The translations under genes were made by a program, and so were the position numbers. The notes beneath the pieces were generated by a model that saw only the letters and a program-made list of their open reading frames with translations, did not search any database and was not told where the DNA came from. Below, piece after piece: positions 1 to 8,228 of a stretch of 64,000 nucleotides of DNA. The DNA is taken from positions 62,001 through 126,000 of the forward strand of contig CALRIU020000010.1 of NCBI GenBank assembly GCA_943362175.1, written 5' to 3'. The stretch comes from UBA4416 sp943362175. GTDB taxonomy: Bacteria; Bacteroidota; Bacteroidia; B-17B0; Aurantibacillaceae. How positions within the stretch are numbered: the first letter of the stretch is position 1; every line of letters starts with the position of its first letter.

Positions 1-1
1 G

Positions 2-1291
2 GATGCTTTCAACGATCCTTTAATCGACAACAAAGACAGTAAAAAACGCTACAGGGCCGATGTGCTCATCGAAGATCACGTGGCGAAGATCGAAGATAAG
101 ATCAACAAGGAAGTGGAAAAAGCGGCAAAACGCTTCGAGAACTTTGATGCGGAGATGTTCAAAGCCACGAACGGCCGGGTGAAGGAATACCAGGAAAAGA
201 TCGATGCCATCAACGAGCGTTTCAAAACGGCTTTAAATGCCGGTAATTTAGAGGATGTCAAACAGATCATCATCGACCTGGAAATCGTTTGCCCGGTAAG
301 CGGTACTAAAAACTGGACGGATGTGCGCCAGTTCAACCTGATGTTCAACACCTCTACAGGCGCTGTGACTGATGAAACCAATATTATTTATTTGAGGCCT
401 GAAACAGCGCAGGGCATCTTTGTGAATTACCTCAATGTGCAGAAAACGGGACGGATGAAAATTCCTTTTGGTATTGCGCAAACCGGAAAAGCCTTCCGGA
501 ATGAGATCGTAGCGAGGCAGTTCATTTTCAGGATGCGTGAGTTCGAGCAAATGGAAATGCAGTTCTTCGTGAAGCCGGGCACCGAAATGGAATGGTACGA
601 GTACTGGAAAAAAGCACGCCTCAACTGGCATTTGTCCTTAGGCCTTGGCGCAGAGAAATACCGTTTCCATGACCACCTCAAGCTGGCGCATTATGCCAAT
701 GCCGCCGCCGATATCGAGCATCAGTTCCCATTCGGCTTCAAGGAGCTGGAAGGCATTCACTCCCGCACCGATTTCGATTTGAAGCAGCATGAGCAGTTCA
801 GCGGAAAAAAATTACAATACTTCGATCCGGAGTTAAACCAGTCTTATGTGCCTTACGTAGTAGAAACCTCCGTAGGCCTGGACCGCTTGTTTTTGGCTGT
901 TCTGGCATCTTCTTTACAGGAAGAGAAACTGGAAGACGGAGAAACAAGAACCTTGTTGAGCCTGCCACCGGCCCTGGCACCATATAAAGCAGCAGTATTA
1001 CCATTATTGAAAAGAGACGGTCTTCCTGAATTAGCGGAGAGCATTATGAAAGACCTGAAATACGATTTCATGGTGGCTTATGATGAGAAAGATGCGGTGG
1101 GAAGACGTTATAGAAGACAGGATGCCATCGGTACGCCCTTCTGCATTACCGTCGATCACCAGAGCCTCGAAGATAAAACAGTCACGATCCGTCACCGCGA
1201 CAGCATGAAGCAGGACCGTGTCGCGATCAGCGAATTGCATGCGATCCTCACAGAGAAAACAAGCATGCAGGGCTTATTGAGGACGTTGTAA
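2..1291 (+). CDS. glyS: Glycyl-tRNA synthetase, 5'-truncated by window edge
   Basis: Class II aminoacyl-tRNA synthetase that charges tRNA-Gly in the cytoplasm. The reading frame is open from base 2, so the N-terminus lies outside the window; about 429 residues are visible. The class II core is clear: YLRPETAQGIF, then FGIAQTGKAFRNEI and FRMREFEQMEMQFFV (motif 2 region), then ETSVGLDRLFLAVL (motif 3). A C-terminal anticodon-binding domain follows, with APYKAAVLPLLKRDG and DDAVGRRYRRQD-like sequence near DEKDAVGRRYRRQDAIGTPF. It is the single-chain (alpha2) type. No partner gene is visible downstream, where a small inverted-repeat element lies. Identification is secure; only the start is unknown. 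Confidence 0.96.
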   Translation, partial: DAFNDPLIDNKDSKKRYRADVLIEDHVAKIEDKINKEVEKAAKRFENFDAEMFKATNGRVKEYQEKIDAINERFKTALNAGNLEDVKQIIIDLEIVCPVSGTKNWTDVRQFNLMFNTSTGAVTDETNIIYLRPETAQGIFVNYLNVQKTGRMKIPFGIAQTGKAFRNEIVARQFIFRMREFEQMEMQFFVKPGTEMEWYEYWKKARLNWHLSLGLGAEKYRFHDHLKLAHYANAAADIEHQFPFGFKELEGIHSRTDFDLKQHEQFSGKKLQYFDPELNQSYVPYVVETSVGLDRLFLAVLASSLQEEKLEDGETRTLLSLPPALAPYKAAVLPLLKRDGLPELAESIMKDLKYDFMVAYDEKDAVGRRYRRQDAIGTPFCITVDHQSLEDKTVTIRHRDSMKQDRVAISELHAILTEKTSMQGLLRTL

Positions 1292-1333
1292 GGGGGCCAT
1301 TACGAACGAGTGTAGCTCATTCATTTTCATTCG

Positions 1334-1415
1334 CGTCATGGCGAGTGTAGCGAAGTAATCTCCTGAATGGAGAGATGGCTTTGCCTCACGCCAGGGCGTG
1401 ATCCTCGCCATGACG
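1334..1415. repeat. REP/MITE-like palindromic element, copy 1
   Basis: An 82-bp element with 12-bp perfect terminal inverted repeats (CGTCATGGCGAG and CTCGCCATGACG). Inside is a second near-palindrome around AATCTCCTGAATGGAGAGAT. A related element with the ends CGTCATTGCG/CGCAATGACG lies at 34513-34584. Both sit between genes and carry no coding capacity. Elements of this look are common in Bacteroidota genomes and probably move by a host transposase; that is inference. Confidence 0.7.
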
Positions 1416-1417
1416 AT

Positions 1418-1846
1418 TTATAAAGAGTACCCCGCCTTCTCCAAAGGATAGGCATTAAAGGTTCCCATCGCTTTAGCAATTAATACATTATTCCGGTTGG
1501 TGCAGATGATATCGCCGCTTGTCACGATGATGCGCTTTCCCTGGCTGTCGATTTTGCCGATGCCCATCAGCTCATCGCCCAGCAGGGAAGGAGAGAGGTA
1601 ATTGATCTTAAATTCAACGGTAGAGACGATCCGGTTATCGGCAACGGTTTTCGATAAGGCGGCAACGCCCAGTATCCCATCCATCATGGCGGCGATCACT
1701 CCGCCATGCGTGGCTCTTGGCGTCGACAGATGGCTTTCGTTGATGGTCAGAAAATAATGTACCAGCCCCGGCTCCACAATCTTAAAATTCATGCCCAGCA
1801 CCCTTCCGAAATGGTTGTCTTCAATGTATTGTTCTATAATAGTCAT
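1418..1846 (-). CDS. PaaI-type hotdog-fold thioesterase
   Basis: A 142-residue single hotdog domain, the usual length for PaaI/YbdB-type acyl-CoA thioesterases. The segment ATHGGVIAAMMDGILGVAAL carries the conserved HGG and the Asp of the active site on the long central helix. The beta strands TVEFKINYLSP and VTSGDIICTNRNNVLIAKAMG follow as in the family. Cytoplasmic; the substrate cannot be deduced. It stands alone on the minus strand, with a terminator-like stem upstream that belongs to the bestrophin gene. The start is ATG at 1846. Confidence 0.85.
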   Translation of the reverse strand: MTIIEQYIEDNHFGRVLGMNFKIVEPGLVHYFLTINESHLSTPRATHGGVIAAMMDGILGVAALSKTVADNRIVSTVEFKINYLSPSLLGDELMGIGKIDSQGKRIIVTSGDIICTNRNNVLIAKAMGTFNAYPLEKAGYSL

Positions 1847-1920
1847 GCCACGTTGATTTGCGGCATGAATTTACAGAATTCATCCTGAACTTGTTTCAGG
1901 ATCTTAGGATTCAAAACCAA

Positions 1921-1971
1921 AAAACATCAAAGTCTATGCGGGGCTTGGTTTAGCATAGGCTTTGATGTTTT
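1921..1971 (-). terminator. Rho-independent terminator of the bestrophin operon
   Basis: A 19-bp stem (arms 1921-1939 and 1953-1971, one G-U pair) with a 13-nt loop, just after the bestrophin stop codon at 1987. The arms begin and end in A/T runs, so it could work in both directions. Confidence 0.75.
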
Positions 1972-1986
1972 GAGATAGCTGTTGAT

Positions 1987-2904
1987 TTACAACTGGTAGA
2001 ATTTCCTGGCAACGTATGGTTTCGGGATCACGACCTCTTCGCTGTGCATCATTTCCTTGAGGTCGATCTCGATGGTGCGGGAGATAGCCCATACCGGAAT
2101 GTCGGTGGCCTTGTTCTCAAACGGATCCTGCAATTGCACCGCTGTTTTTTCGATCAGGTAAAAGAAAGTCGCCACAATCATCAATACCGGCACCATCAGA
2201 AAACCGAAGAGATCCACCAGGCCGAAAGGCAGCAGCAGGATAAATACCCAAACCGCCGATTTGATATATAAGCCGTAGGTTGTCGGAAAAACCGTTTTCT
2301 TGATACGTTCGGCTTTCCCCATCGAGTCGGAGAAGCGTGTCAGGGTACTGTCAAAATTCACCTGCTGGAAGGTGTTGATCCATCCCATTTTCAGTGCATA
2401 CTGAAGATCCTTTCCATGAAGGTCGAGAAGAGCCACCGGCCTGTTGCTGAATTTTTTAATATAGTCATATTCCTTGTCGCTGATAAACTCACGCATAAAG
2501 GGCATCGGATCGCTGCCGCGAAGGCTTTTGGCCAGCGCATAGCACCAGGCAATCTGGCGCATGATCATCCGGTCCTGGAACGCTTTGATCTCTTCATTCT
2601 CCGGGTTTTCCATCATGGTAAGCACCTGCCTTCCCCAGCTTCTGGAATCGTTTACAATGGCTCCCCAGATCATCCGGGCTTCCCACCAGCGGTCGTAGGC
2701 CTGGTTCGACCGGAAAGCCAGCAGGAGCGACAGGATCGTACCGAAGACACTCGATACGGTGATCGGAATAGACACCGCGGTGACGTGAATATTGAAATAG
2801 GAGTAGGCCAGCTCGATGGATAAGCCGTAGCACATCACCAGCAGCAACTCGTATTTGATCTGCCCGAAAATATAGGACAGGGGTATGTTATTTTTGAGAA
2901 GCAT
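1987..2904 (-). CDS. Bestrophin-family (UPF0187) anion channel
   Basis: About 305 residues, the usual size of bacterial bestrophins, which form pentameric chloride/anion channels in the inner membrane. The family signature is present: SVFGTILSLLLAFRSNQAYDRWWEAR, then MIWGAIVNDSRSWGRQVLTM. Two hydrophobic hairpins are visible near residues 20-65 and 215-260, the second including WVFILLLPFGLVDLFG. The open frame extends to a TTG at 2910, but ATG at 2904 is the better start. It overlaps the stop of the upstream universal stress protein gene by 17 nt, which suggests translational coupling. Regulation is probably shared through the repeats at 3445-3488. Confidence 0.88.
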   Translation of the reverse strand: MLLKNNIPLSYIFGQIKYELLLVMCYGLSIELAYSYFNIHVTAVSIPITVSSVFGTILSLLLAFRSNQAYDRWWEARMIWGAIVNDSRSWGRQVLTMMENPENEEIKAFQDRMIMRQIAWCYALAKSLRGSDPMPFMREFISDKEYDYIKKFSNRPVALLDLHGKDLQYALKMGWINTFQQVNFDSTLTRFSDSMGKAERIKKTVFPTTYGLYIKSAVWVFILLLPFGLVDLFGFLMVPVLMIVATFFYLIEKTAVQLQDPFENKATDIPVWAISRTIEIDLKEMMHSEEVVIPKPYVARKFYQL

Positions 2905-3412
2905 AATCAACTAATTTATCGGTTTTGGCATGCATGCCTTCCATGAACAGCGTGGAGAGGCTGGCGCTTTCATGAGGGTTGTTTACTTTCCATTCCACTT
3001 CGCGGCAGGGTAAGTAGCTGTTCTTGATATAGGATAGAGGATTGAAGCCATTCCGGTGTTCTTTAAGAACATAATGTTTCGGAAAGATCACCTCGTCGAT
3101 CTTATTGCCGGAAATGAAATTATCGAAGGCTGCATCACTGGTGCCGTGGAATACTTCGGTTCTTATGCTGCTGATCTTTGATGCATACTTATTCATAATG
3201 ATGCTGCAGGCCTCTTCAAATTCCTTATTGGAATGCTGCGCGATGGCTTTGGCAGGTGTATAGAAGAGCAGATCCGTAATGGAGCCTGGCAAAAGATCGC
3301 AGAACATCAGGACAATCTCGATGTCGTCGTAGGTGCTGAGCAGTGCGGCCTGTTTAACCGGAATGAGTGATTCGATGGAGAAATCAGTGGGTATCAGAAT
3401 GGTTCTTTTCAT
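2888..3412 (-). CDS. Universal stress protein (UspA-like)
   Basis: A 174-residue protein starting with TILIPTDFSIESLIPVKQAALL, the typical beta1-alpha1 of the Usp fold with the nucleotide-contacting Asp. The C-terminal half is poorly conserved: the usual GxxGxxxxxxxxGS ATP-binding loop is not visible, so this may be a non-ATP-binding member. It is the first gene of a two-gene operon with the bestrophin channel, overlapping it. The ATG at 3412 lies about 33 nt from a block of 11-bp direct repeats that looks like a response-regulator site. Confidence 0.72.
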   Translation of the reverse strand: MKRTILIPTDFSIESLIPVKQAALLSTYDDIEIVLMFCDLLPGSITDLLFYTPAKAIAQHSNKEFEEACSIIMNKYASKISSIRTEVFHGTSDAAFDNFISGNKIDEVIFPKHYVLKEHRNGFNPLSYIKNSYLPCREVEWKVNNPHESASLSTLFMEGMHAKTDKLVDYASQK

Positions 3413-3444
3413 GGTCTTGTTTTTGGTTACAAGATTAGAACACC

Positions 3445-3488
3445 CGTCTTAAGATGGTCTAAGAACGGGATTAGAACGGCATTAGAAT
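3445..3488 (-). promoter_or_regulatory. Four contiguous 11-bp direct repeats before usp-bestrophin operon
   Basis: Read on the minus strand, 3488 to 3445 divides into ATTCTAATGCC, GTTCTAATCCC, GTTCTTAGACC and ATCTTAAGACG. The first three share nTTCTnA; the fourth is weaker. A further TTCTAAT lies at 3434-3441, slightly out of phase. Direct repeats one helical turn apart are the usual binding sites of OmpR/PhoB-family regulators. Such a regulator is encoded at 5126-5821. The block is 33-76 nt upstream of the usp ATG, in promoter position. Confidence 0.6.
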
Positions 3489-3520
3489 GAGGTCAAAGCT
3501 GTTAAGAGATGTGAAATTCA

Positions 3521-3756
3521 GTTAACCGCAAAGAGCGAAACGTTTTTTCGCAGAGAACGCAGCGTAGGAGCGCGGATCAGAACCAAAGGTAATAGACACG
3601 GATGACGCTGATTTTTATGATTAGAACAGATCTCGCAGAATCACGCAGACTAATACGCGGATGCTCGCAGAGAGAAATAAATTAAGAATAATTCCCTGCG
3701 AAACTTTGTGCTTAACTCCGCGTTCTCTGCGCCTCCTTTGCATCTCTGCGGTTAAA
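3521..3756. repeat. Intergenic inverted-repeat element (about 236 bp)
   Basis: The 349-bp gap between usp and the histidine kinase holds an imperfect inverted repeat. The left arm starts TTAACCGCAAAGAGCG and continues to CGCAGAGAACGC. The right arm, read on the other strand, starts TTAACCGCAGAGATGC and reaches CGCAGAGAACGCGG. The middle contains several CGCAGA/CGCGGAT words. There is no open frame of note, so it looks like a non-autonomous mobile or structural repeat. Confidence 0.6.
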
Positions 3757-3761
3757 TATGG

Positions 3762-5129
3762 TTAAGCAATCGAAGGGAAGCTGAGCTGCACCACGGTGCC
3801 CTCGTCTTTTTTGGAAGATACCACCAGCGTGCCGTTGTGAATCCGGATGATGTTGCGGGCCAGTGGCAGGCCAATGCCATAGCCTTCGTGGTGCTTGGTG
3901 TTGGAGGCCCTGAAAAAAGGGTCGTAAATATATTTGAGCTCCGCCTCCGGAATACCAATACCGTCGTCCCGCACGATGATCACCACATGCATATCTGTAG
4001 CGCCGATAGATACCTGTACGGGCTTATTGGAAGAGTATTTGCAGGCATTGCTCACAATATTGCTCAGTGCCAGGTGCAGCAGCTGCATGTTGCCGGTGAT
4101 CTTCAGCTTTTCCGGATTTTCGGGGATCAGGCTCAGGTCAATGAGAATCGCATTATTAGGATTGATCTTATCGATCGTTTCCTTGACGTCCCACAGCAAC
4201 TGATCCATACGCACAACGCCCATCTTTTGTTTTTTGCCGTCGAAGCCCGTCTGAGCCAGGAACAGCAGGGATTTGGTGATCTTCTCCAGGCGTTCGGCTT
4301 CGTTAAGAATGATTTTCAGGGAAGCCTGGTACTCTTCTGCCGGCCGTTGCTTTGTGAGGGTAACATCCGCCTCGCCGATAATGGCGGTGAGTGGTGTGCC
4401 CAGCTCATGCGAGGCGTTGCTGATGAAATTGTTCTGGGTCTCAAAGGCCGTTTCCAGGCGGTCGAGCATGTGGTTAAAGGTAATGATGAGCTTGCTCAGT
4501 TCGTCGTTATCCGTCAGGTTTTCCAGCCTCACATGCATGCTTTCGGAACTGATCTGTTTCACACGGTCCGTAATTTCCTTCACCGGGTTCAGTACCTTCT
4601 TGGAGATGAATACCGCAACCAGCAGCGCCAGCAGGGAGGCCAGCGGGATCGCTACCAGGAAGATATTTCCCAAATGGTCGAGCTGTTGCGTATTATAATA
4701 GTTGTTGGCCGATACGATCACCGCATAGTTGGCATTCCGGGCTCTGTATTTAATCCCTGCATAAAAGGTATTACGGTTTTTATAAGTAGCAGTTCCCCTC
4801 TCGGAAATATCCCTGAAAAAAGAAACCGGAAGGTTGAGCTCCCCGGCTTCCGTCTCGAAGCTCTTACCTGGCTTTATTTCGAAGAGGTAGTCTTTTTCTT
4901 CGGGCAGGATCTCCAGGTGCTGGTCCCGTACTTCCTTAAAGGCTGTGGCTTTTGTATCCTCCGGCTCCAGCGTGGATTTCGCCTTAAAGATGGCCCGGAT
5001 CTCCAGCCGCTTGTAAAAATCGGTAAACGAGTACTGTGAGGAAAAATAATACACCGATACGCTCAGTGCCAGTATAATGGACAGGCAGCCCACCATGAAG
5101 ATCAAGGCTATTTTGGTTTGACTCTTCAT
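3762..5129 (-). CDS. Two-component sensor histidine kinase
   Basis: A 455-residue inner-membrane kinase. TM1 is about residues 7-29, followed by a 120-residue periplasmic sensor region without a recognised fold. TM2 is about 154-176, then a HAMP linker to about 230. The HisKA box is NASHELGTPLTAI, with phospho-acceptor His241. The HATPase_c domain has the N box NIVSNACKYSS, G1 DDGIGIP and G2 EGYGIGLPLARNI. The residue after HEL is Gly where Arg or Lys is usual. The gene overlaps the response-regulator gene by ATGA, with the regulator first, so the two are one operon. The signal is unknown; the nearby Usp-bestrophin operon is a candidate target. Confidence 0.95.
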   Translation of the reverse strand: MKSQTKIALIFMVGCLSIILALSVSVYYFSSQYSFTDFYKRLEIRAIFKAKSTLEPEDTKATAFKEVRDQHLEILPEEKDYLFEIKPGKSFETEAGELNLPVSFFRDISERGTATYKNRNTFYAGIKYRARNANYAVIVSANNYYNTQQLDHLGNIFLVAIPLASLLALLVAVFISKKVLNPVKEITDRVKQISSESMHVRLENLTDNDELSKLIITFNHMLDRLETAFETQNNFISNASHELGTPLTAIIGEADVTLTKQRPAEEYQASLKIILNEAERLEKITKSLLFLAQTGFDGKKQKMGVVRMDQLLWDVKETIDKINPNNAILIDLSLIPENPEKLKITGNMQLLHLALSNIVSNACKYSSNKPVQVSIGATDMHVVIIVRDDGIGIPEAELKYIYDPFFRASNTKHHEGYGIGLPLARNIIRIHNGTLVVSSKKDEGTVVQLSFPSIA

Positions 5130-5821
5130 GATTCCTTCATCACATAACCCATGCCCACCATGGTGTGGATCAATCGGGTGGATTTATCCTTGTCGATTTT
5201 TTTGCGAAGGTAGTTCACATACACATCCACCACGTTGGTGCCCATATCAAAATTGACGTCCCACACTTTTTCGAGGATGTCTATCCGCGACAGCACGCGG
5301 TTCTTATTTTTCAGGAAGAGCAGGAGCAGGCGGTATTCCGTTGACGTGAGGCTGACTTGTTCTCCGCCGCGCTTCACGGTTTTGGAAGTATCATTCAGCA
5401 CCAGGTCGTCGATGCTATATACGTCCTCTTCCGGTGGGTTACTGGCCGGGGCAATCATCGTACTTCTTCTCAGCAGGGATTTCACGCGGGCCTGGAGCTC
5501 AATGAATTTAAAAGGCTTTACCAGGTAATCGTCGGCGCCGGTATCCAGGCCGATCACCACATTTTCTGCCGTGCCCAGGGCCGTGAGGAAGAGGATAGGC
5601 GTGTGGTTGTTCTCGCTGCGGATGGCCTTACATACGTCAAGCCCGTTTTTTCCCGGAAGCATAATATCGAGGATGATGAGATCGTAGCTGTGCGCCAGCG
5701 CCATGCTCAGGCCGGTTTCGCCGTCCAGCGCCACCGACATCTCATAGCCTTCCTCCGTCAATCCCTTTTTGATAAAAGAGATCACATTGGCTTCATCCTC
5801 TACTAATAAAATCCTTTTCAA
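5126..5821 (-). CDS. OmpR/PhoB-family response regulator
   Basis: 231 residues with a receiver domain (Glu8/Asp9 acidic pocket, phosphorylated Asp52 in IILDIMLPGKNG, Lys102 in VKPF). It is followed by a winged-helix Trans_reg_C domain (TSTEYRLLLLFLKN, DVYVNYLRKKID, HTMVGMGYVM). The start must be the TTG at 5821, because KRILLVEDE is the normal first strand of the fold and there is no ATG before it. It is co-transcribed with the downstream kinase. About 100 nt upstream (5919-5940) there are two weak TTAGAG/TTAAAG half-sites 10 nt apart, possibly for autoregulation. The best nearby candidate site is the repeat block at 3445-3488. Confidence 0.94.
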   Translation of the reverse strand: MKRILLVEDEANVISFIKKGLTEEGYEMSVALDGETGLSMALAHSYDLIILDIMLPGKNGLDVCKAIRSENNHTPILFLTALGTAENVVIGLDTGADDYLVKPFKFIELQARVKSLLRRSTMIAPASNPPEEDVYSIDDLVLNDTSKTVKRGGEQVSLTSTEYRLLLLFLKNKNRVLSRIDILEKVWDVNFDMGTNVVDVYVNYLRKKIDKDKSTRLIHTMVGMGYVMKES

Positions 5822-5980
5822 AAAATAATTGTATAATTAAAATGATACACGATTTGTTGCCAGTTCGGGCGCCGTCGAAGGGCAGCAAAACAGAACAACA
5901 CGACTCAAGTTCCTAAAAATAAGCCTTTAACAGGCTCTAACAAAAAAAATTAAGATTTATTGTATTCTGCCAGGCATAAA

Positions 5981-6008
5981 AAAGCCCCTGGTGCAAACCA
6001 AGGGCTTT
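5981..6008 (-). terminator. Terminator of pckA
   Basis: An 11-bp stem (arms 5981-5991 and 5998-6008, one mismatch) with a 6-nt loop. On the minus strand it is followed by a run of seven T residues. It lies 22 nt after the pckA stop codon. Confidence 0.85.
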
Positions 6009-6030
6009 CAAGTAACAGGCAATTAAAAAC

Positions 6031-7650
6031 TTATGCTGTTTGAGCAACCGCTTTCGGTGCAGCCGACATGATCTCTTCGTTGGCAGCAGAAGCGTATTGT
6101 TCGAAGTTTTTGATGAATTGACCAGCCAGGTTCTGAGCCGTATTGTTGAAGGCGTCTTTGTCCTGCCATGCATTCTTCGGTTCCAGGATCTCGGTAGGAA
6201 CACCAGGGCATGATTTAGGGAATTTCAATCCGAAGAATGGGGTCGTGCCGTATTCCACGTTGTCCAGCTCACCGTTTAAAGCAGCCGTGATCAGGGCACG
6301 CGTGTAAGATAATTTGATACGGCTTCCGATACCGTAAGAACCGCCAACCCATCCGGTGTTGAGCAGCCAAACATTCACTTCAGGATGTGCTTTCAGCTTT
6401 TCGCCCAGTAACTCTGCATATTTGGTTGGGTGCAGCGGTAAGAACGCTTTACCGAAGCAGGCCGAGAAGGTGGTGGTAGGCTCGGTAATACCCATTTCGG
6501 TACCTGCTACCTTAGCAGTATAACCCGAAATGAAGTGGTACATGGCCTGGGCGCTGTTCAGCTTGGAGATCGGAGGCAATACGCCGAAAGCATCACAAGT
6601 GAGGAAGAAAATGTTTTTAGGAGCATCGCCCACAGCCGGAGTCACGGCATTGTCGATGTAAGTAGCCGGGTAGCTCACGCGCGTATTCTCCGTGCGGGAA
6701 ATATCAGCGTAGTTAACGGTTGTAGTCCCTTCAAAATAATTGATGTTCTCCAGCAAAGAGCCGAATTTGATCGCGTTGAAGATCTGAGGCTCTTTTTCAG
6801 CCGTCAGGTCCACACATTTCGCGTAGCATCCGCCTTCGAAGTTGAATACCGAATTGTCAGCCCAGCCGTGCTCGTCGTCACCGATCAGCTTACGGTTAGG
6901 ATCAGCCGATAAGGTGGTTTTACCTGTTCCGGACAAGCCGAAGAATATAGCGGTATCACCGTCTTTGCCAATGTTGGCAGAGCAGTGCATGGAAAGTACT
7001 TTTTTCTCGTGTGGCAAAATATAGTTCAGTACAGCGAAGATCGATTTTTTGATCTCGCCGGTATAGCCTGTACCACCAATCAGGATGGTTTTTTTCGTGA
7101 AATTGATGATGGCGAAGTTGTGCTGGCGTGTACCGTCGATCTTAGGATCGGCCATGAAGCCTGGCGCGTTGATGATCACCCAATCATGTTTGAAGGTTTT
7201 GATCTCTTCGGCAGTAGGACGTAAAAATAAGTTGGAAGCGAATAAGTTGCTCCACGGGTATTCGTTTACCACGCGGATGTTGATCCTGAAGGTCGGATCG
7301 GCGCAGGCATAAGCATCACGAATCCAGATCTCTTTATTGCCTAAATAAGCCAGCATGCGGTTGTGCAGGGCATCGAATTTATCCGACTCGAAGCGGTTGT
7401 TCACATCTCCCCACCAAACGCTGTCTTTGGTATTCTCATCGTATACCACGAACTTATCTTTCGGAGAACGGCCTGTAAATTCTCCCGTATCAATGGCTAA
7501 AGCACCAACATCAGTTAATTCACCTTGTCCGCGTACAATCGTTTCTTCGATCAGCTCAGACGGGTGTAAATTCCAATAAGCCATTTCCACATTTCCTAAG
7601 CCTAATTGGGCAACAGAAGCATCTTGTGCTTTCAATCCAATTTCATTCAT
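6031..7650 (-). CDS. pckA: Phosphoenolpyruvate carboxykinase (ATP)
   Basis: 539 residues, normal for ATP-dependent PEPCK, which converts oxaloacetate and ATP to PEP, CO2 and ADP at the entry to gluconeogenesis. The kinase-1a P-loop GLSGTGKTTLSADP, the Mg/Mn-binding segment LIGDDEHGWADNSVFNFEGG and the substrate-binding GEFTGRSPKDKF are all present. It is a single-gene unit: a terminator precedes it, its own -7 box (7682-7689) lies 32 nt before the ATG, and a terminator follows it. Cytoplasmic. Identification is secure. Confidence 0.98.
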   Translation of the reverse strand: MNEIGLKAQDASVAQLGLGNVEMAYWNLHPSELIEETIVRGQGELTDVGALAIDTGEFTGRSPKDKFVVYDENTKDSVWWGDVNNRFESDKFDALHNRMLAYLGNKEIWIRDAYACADPTFRINIRVVNEYPWSNLFASNLFLRPTAEEIKTFKHDWVIINAPGFMADPKIDGTRQHNFAIINFTKKTILIGGTGYTGEIKKSIFAVLNYILPHEKKVLSMHCSANIGKDGDTAIFFGLSGTGKTTLSADPNRKLIGDDEHGWADNSVFNFEGGCYAKCVDLTAEKEPQIFNAIKFGSLLENINYFEGTTTVNYADISRTENTRVSYPATYIDNAVTPAVGDAPKNIFFLTCDAFGVLPPISKLNSAQAMYHFISGYTAKVAGTEMGITEPTTTFSACFGKAFLPLHPTKYAELLGEKLKAHPEVNVWLLNTGWVGGSYGIGSRIKLSYTRALITAALNGELDNVEYGTTPFFGLKFPKSCPGVPTEILEPKNAWQDKDAFNNTAQNLAGQFIKNFEQYASAANEEIMSAAPKAVAQTA

Positions 7651-7681
7651 TATAAAAAGAATTTAGTTTAAAGTTAGGCTG

Positions 7682-7689
7682 CAAAAATA
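7682..7689 (-). promoter_or_regulatory. Bacteroidota -7 box of pckA (TATTTTTG)
   Basis: On the minus strand the sequence matches TAnnTTTG, 32 nt before the pckA ATG and only a few bases after the upstream gene's terminator. No clear TTTG -33 box is visible, because that position falls in the terminator stem. Confidence 0.5.
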
Positions 7690-7694
7690 CGAAA

Positions 7695-7722
7695 AAAATC
7701 GGGCTTATACCGGCCCGATTTT
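7695..7722 (-). terminator. Terminator of the small lipoprotein gene
   Basis: A perfect 10-bp stem (7695-7704 with 7713-7722) and 8-nt loop, followed on the minus strand by a T run. It separates the gene ending at 7764 from pckA. Confidence 0.85.
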
Positions 7723-7763
7723 CCACAATTTAGAGGTGAAAACTTTCTGTTTTGTTAAAAAAA

Positions 7764-8186
7764 TTACCGTCCGCGATGCTGCGACACCGCATTTTCTGTT
7801 ATGATCACCTGGTCGCTTCCCGCCATCGCTTTCTTCACCTCTTCCACGAATGTAAGCTGTTCTTTTTTAGATAGTTCGCTTAGCGTCAGGCAGTAATCCG
7901 TTTCTCCTTCGCGGCCCCAGAGCACTTCCTTGTAAGCCGGTTTTTTGGGATGCGACTCCACGTATTTCAGAAAAGCTTCGCGTTTTTCAGCGCTGGTGCC
8001 GGCGCCTTTACTCGTAAAGGATACGATAATGCGGTAAGATTGTTCGGAAGAGGTGCTCCCTGCTTCCGTGTTTTGTGAGGAAGAGGTTGTGGCCGAGCCT
8101 GAAGAGCTGGCGTTCTTATGGGATTTGCAGGCAACAGAGGCAAAAGACAGGCTGATCACAGAGCTGAGGATAATGATGGTTTTCAT
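7764..8186 (-). CDS. Small predicted lipoprotein, function unknown
   Basis: 140 residues. A signal peptide of about 19 residues ends in a plausible lipobox (SVAC, Cys20). A Ser/Thr/Gly-rich linker to about residue 48 follows, then a soluble domain starting SYRIIVSFTSKGAG. That domain has a repeating beta-alpha pattern and ends ITENAVSQHRGR. I do not recognise a family. It would be anchored on the periplasmic side of a membrane or exported to the outer membrane. It lies 42 nt downstream of smpB on the same strand and has its own terminator, so the two may share a transcript. Confidence 0.7.
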   Translation of the reverse strand: MKTIIILSSVISLSFASVACKSHKNASSSGSATTSSSQNTEAGSTSSEQSYRIIVSFTSKGAGTSAEKREAFLKYVESHPKKPAYKEVLWGREGETDYCLTLSELSKKEQLTFVEEVKKAMAGSDQVIITENAVSQHRGR

Positions 8187-8228
8187 AAAATAACAAATGG
8201 TTTAAGCGGTTTTTACAAAATTGGTGCC

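Noticed and set aside
3837..5039. 400-codon plus-strand frame opposite the histidine kinase
   Set aside because: A shadow of the kinase gene; no family features, and the kinase motifs on the minus strand are complete.
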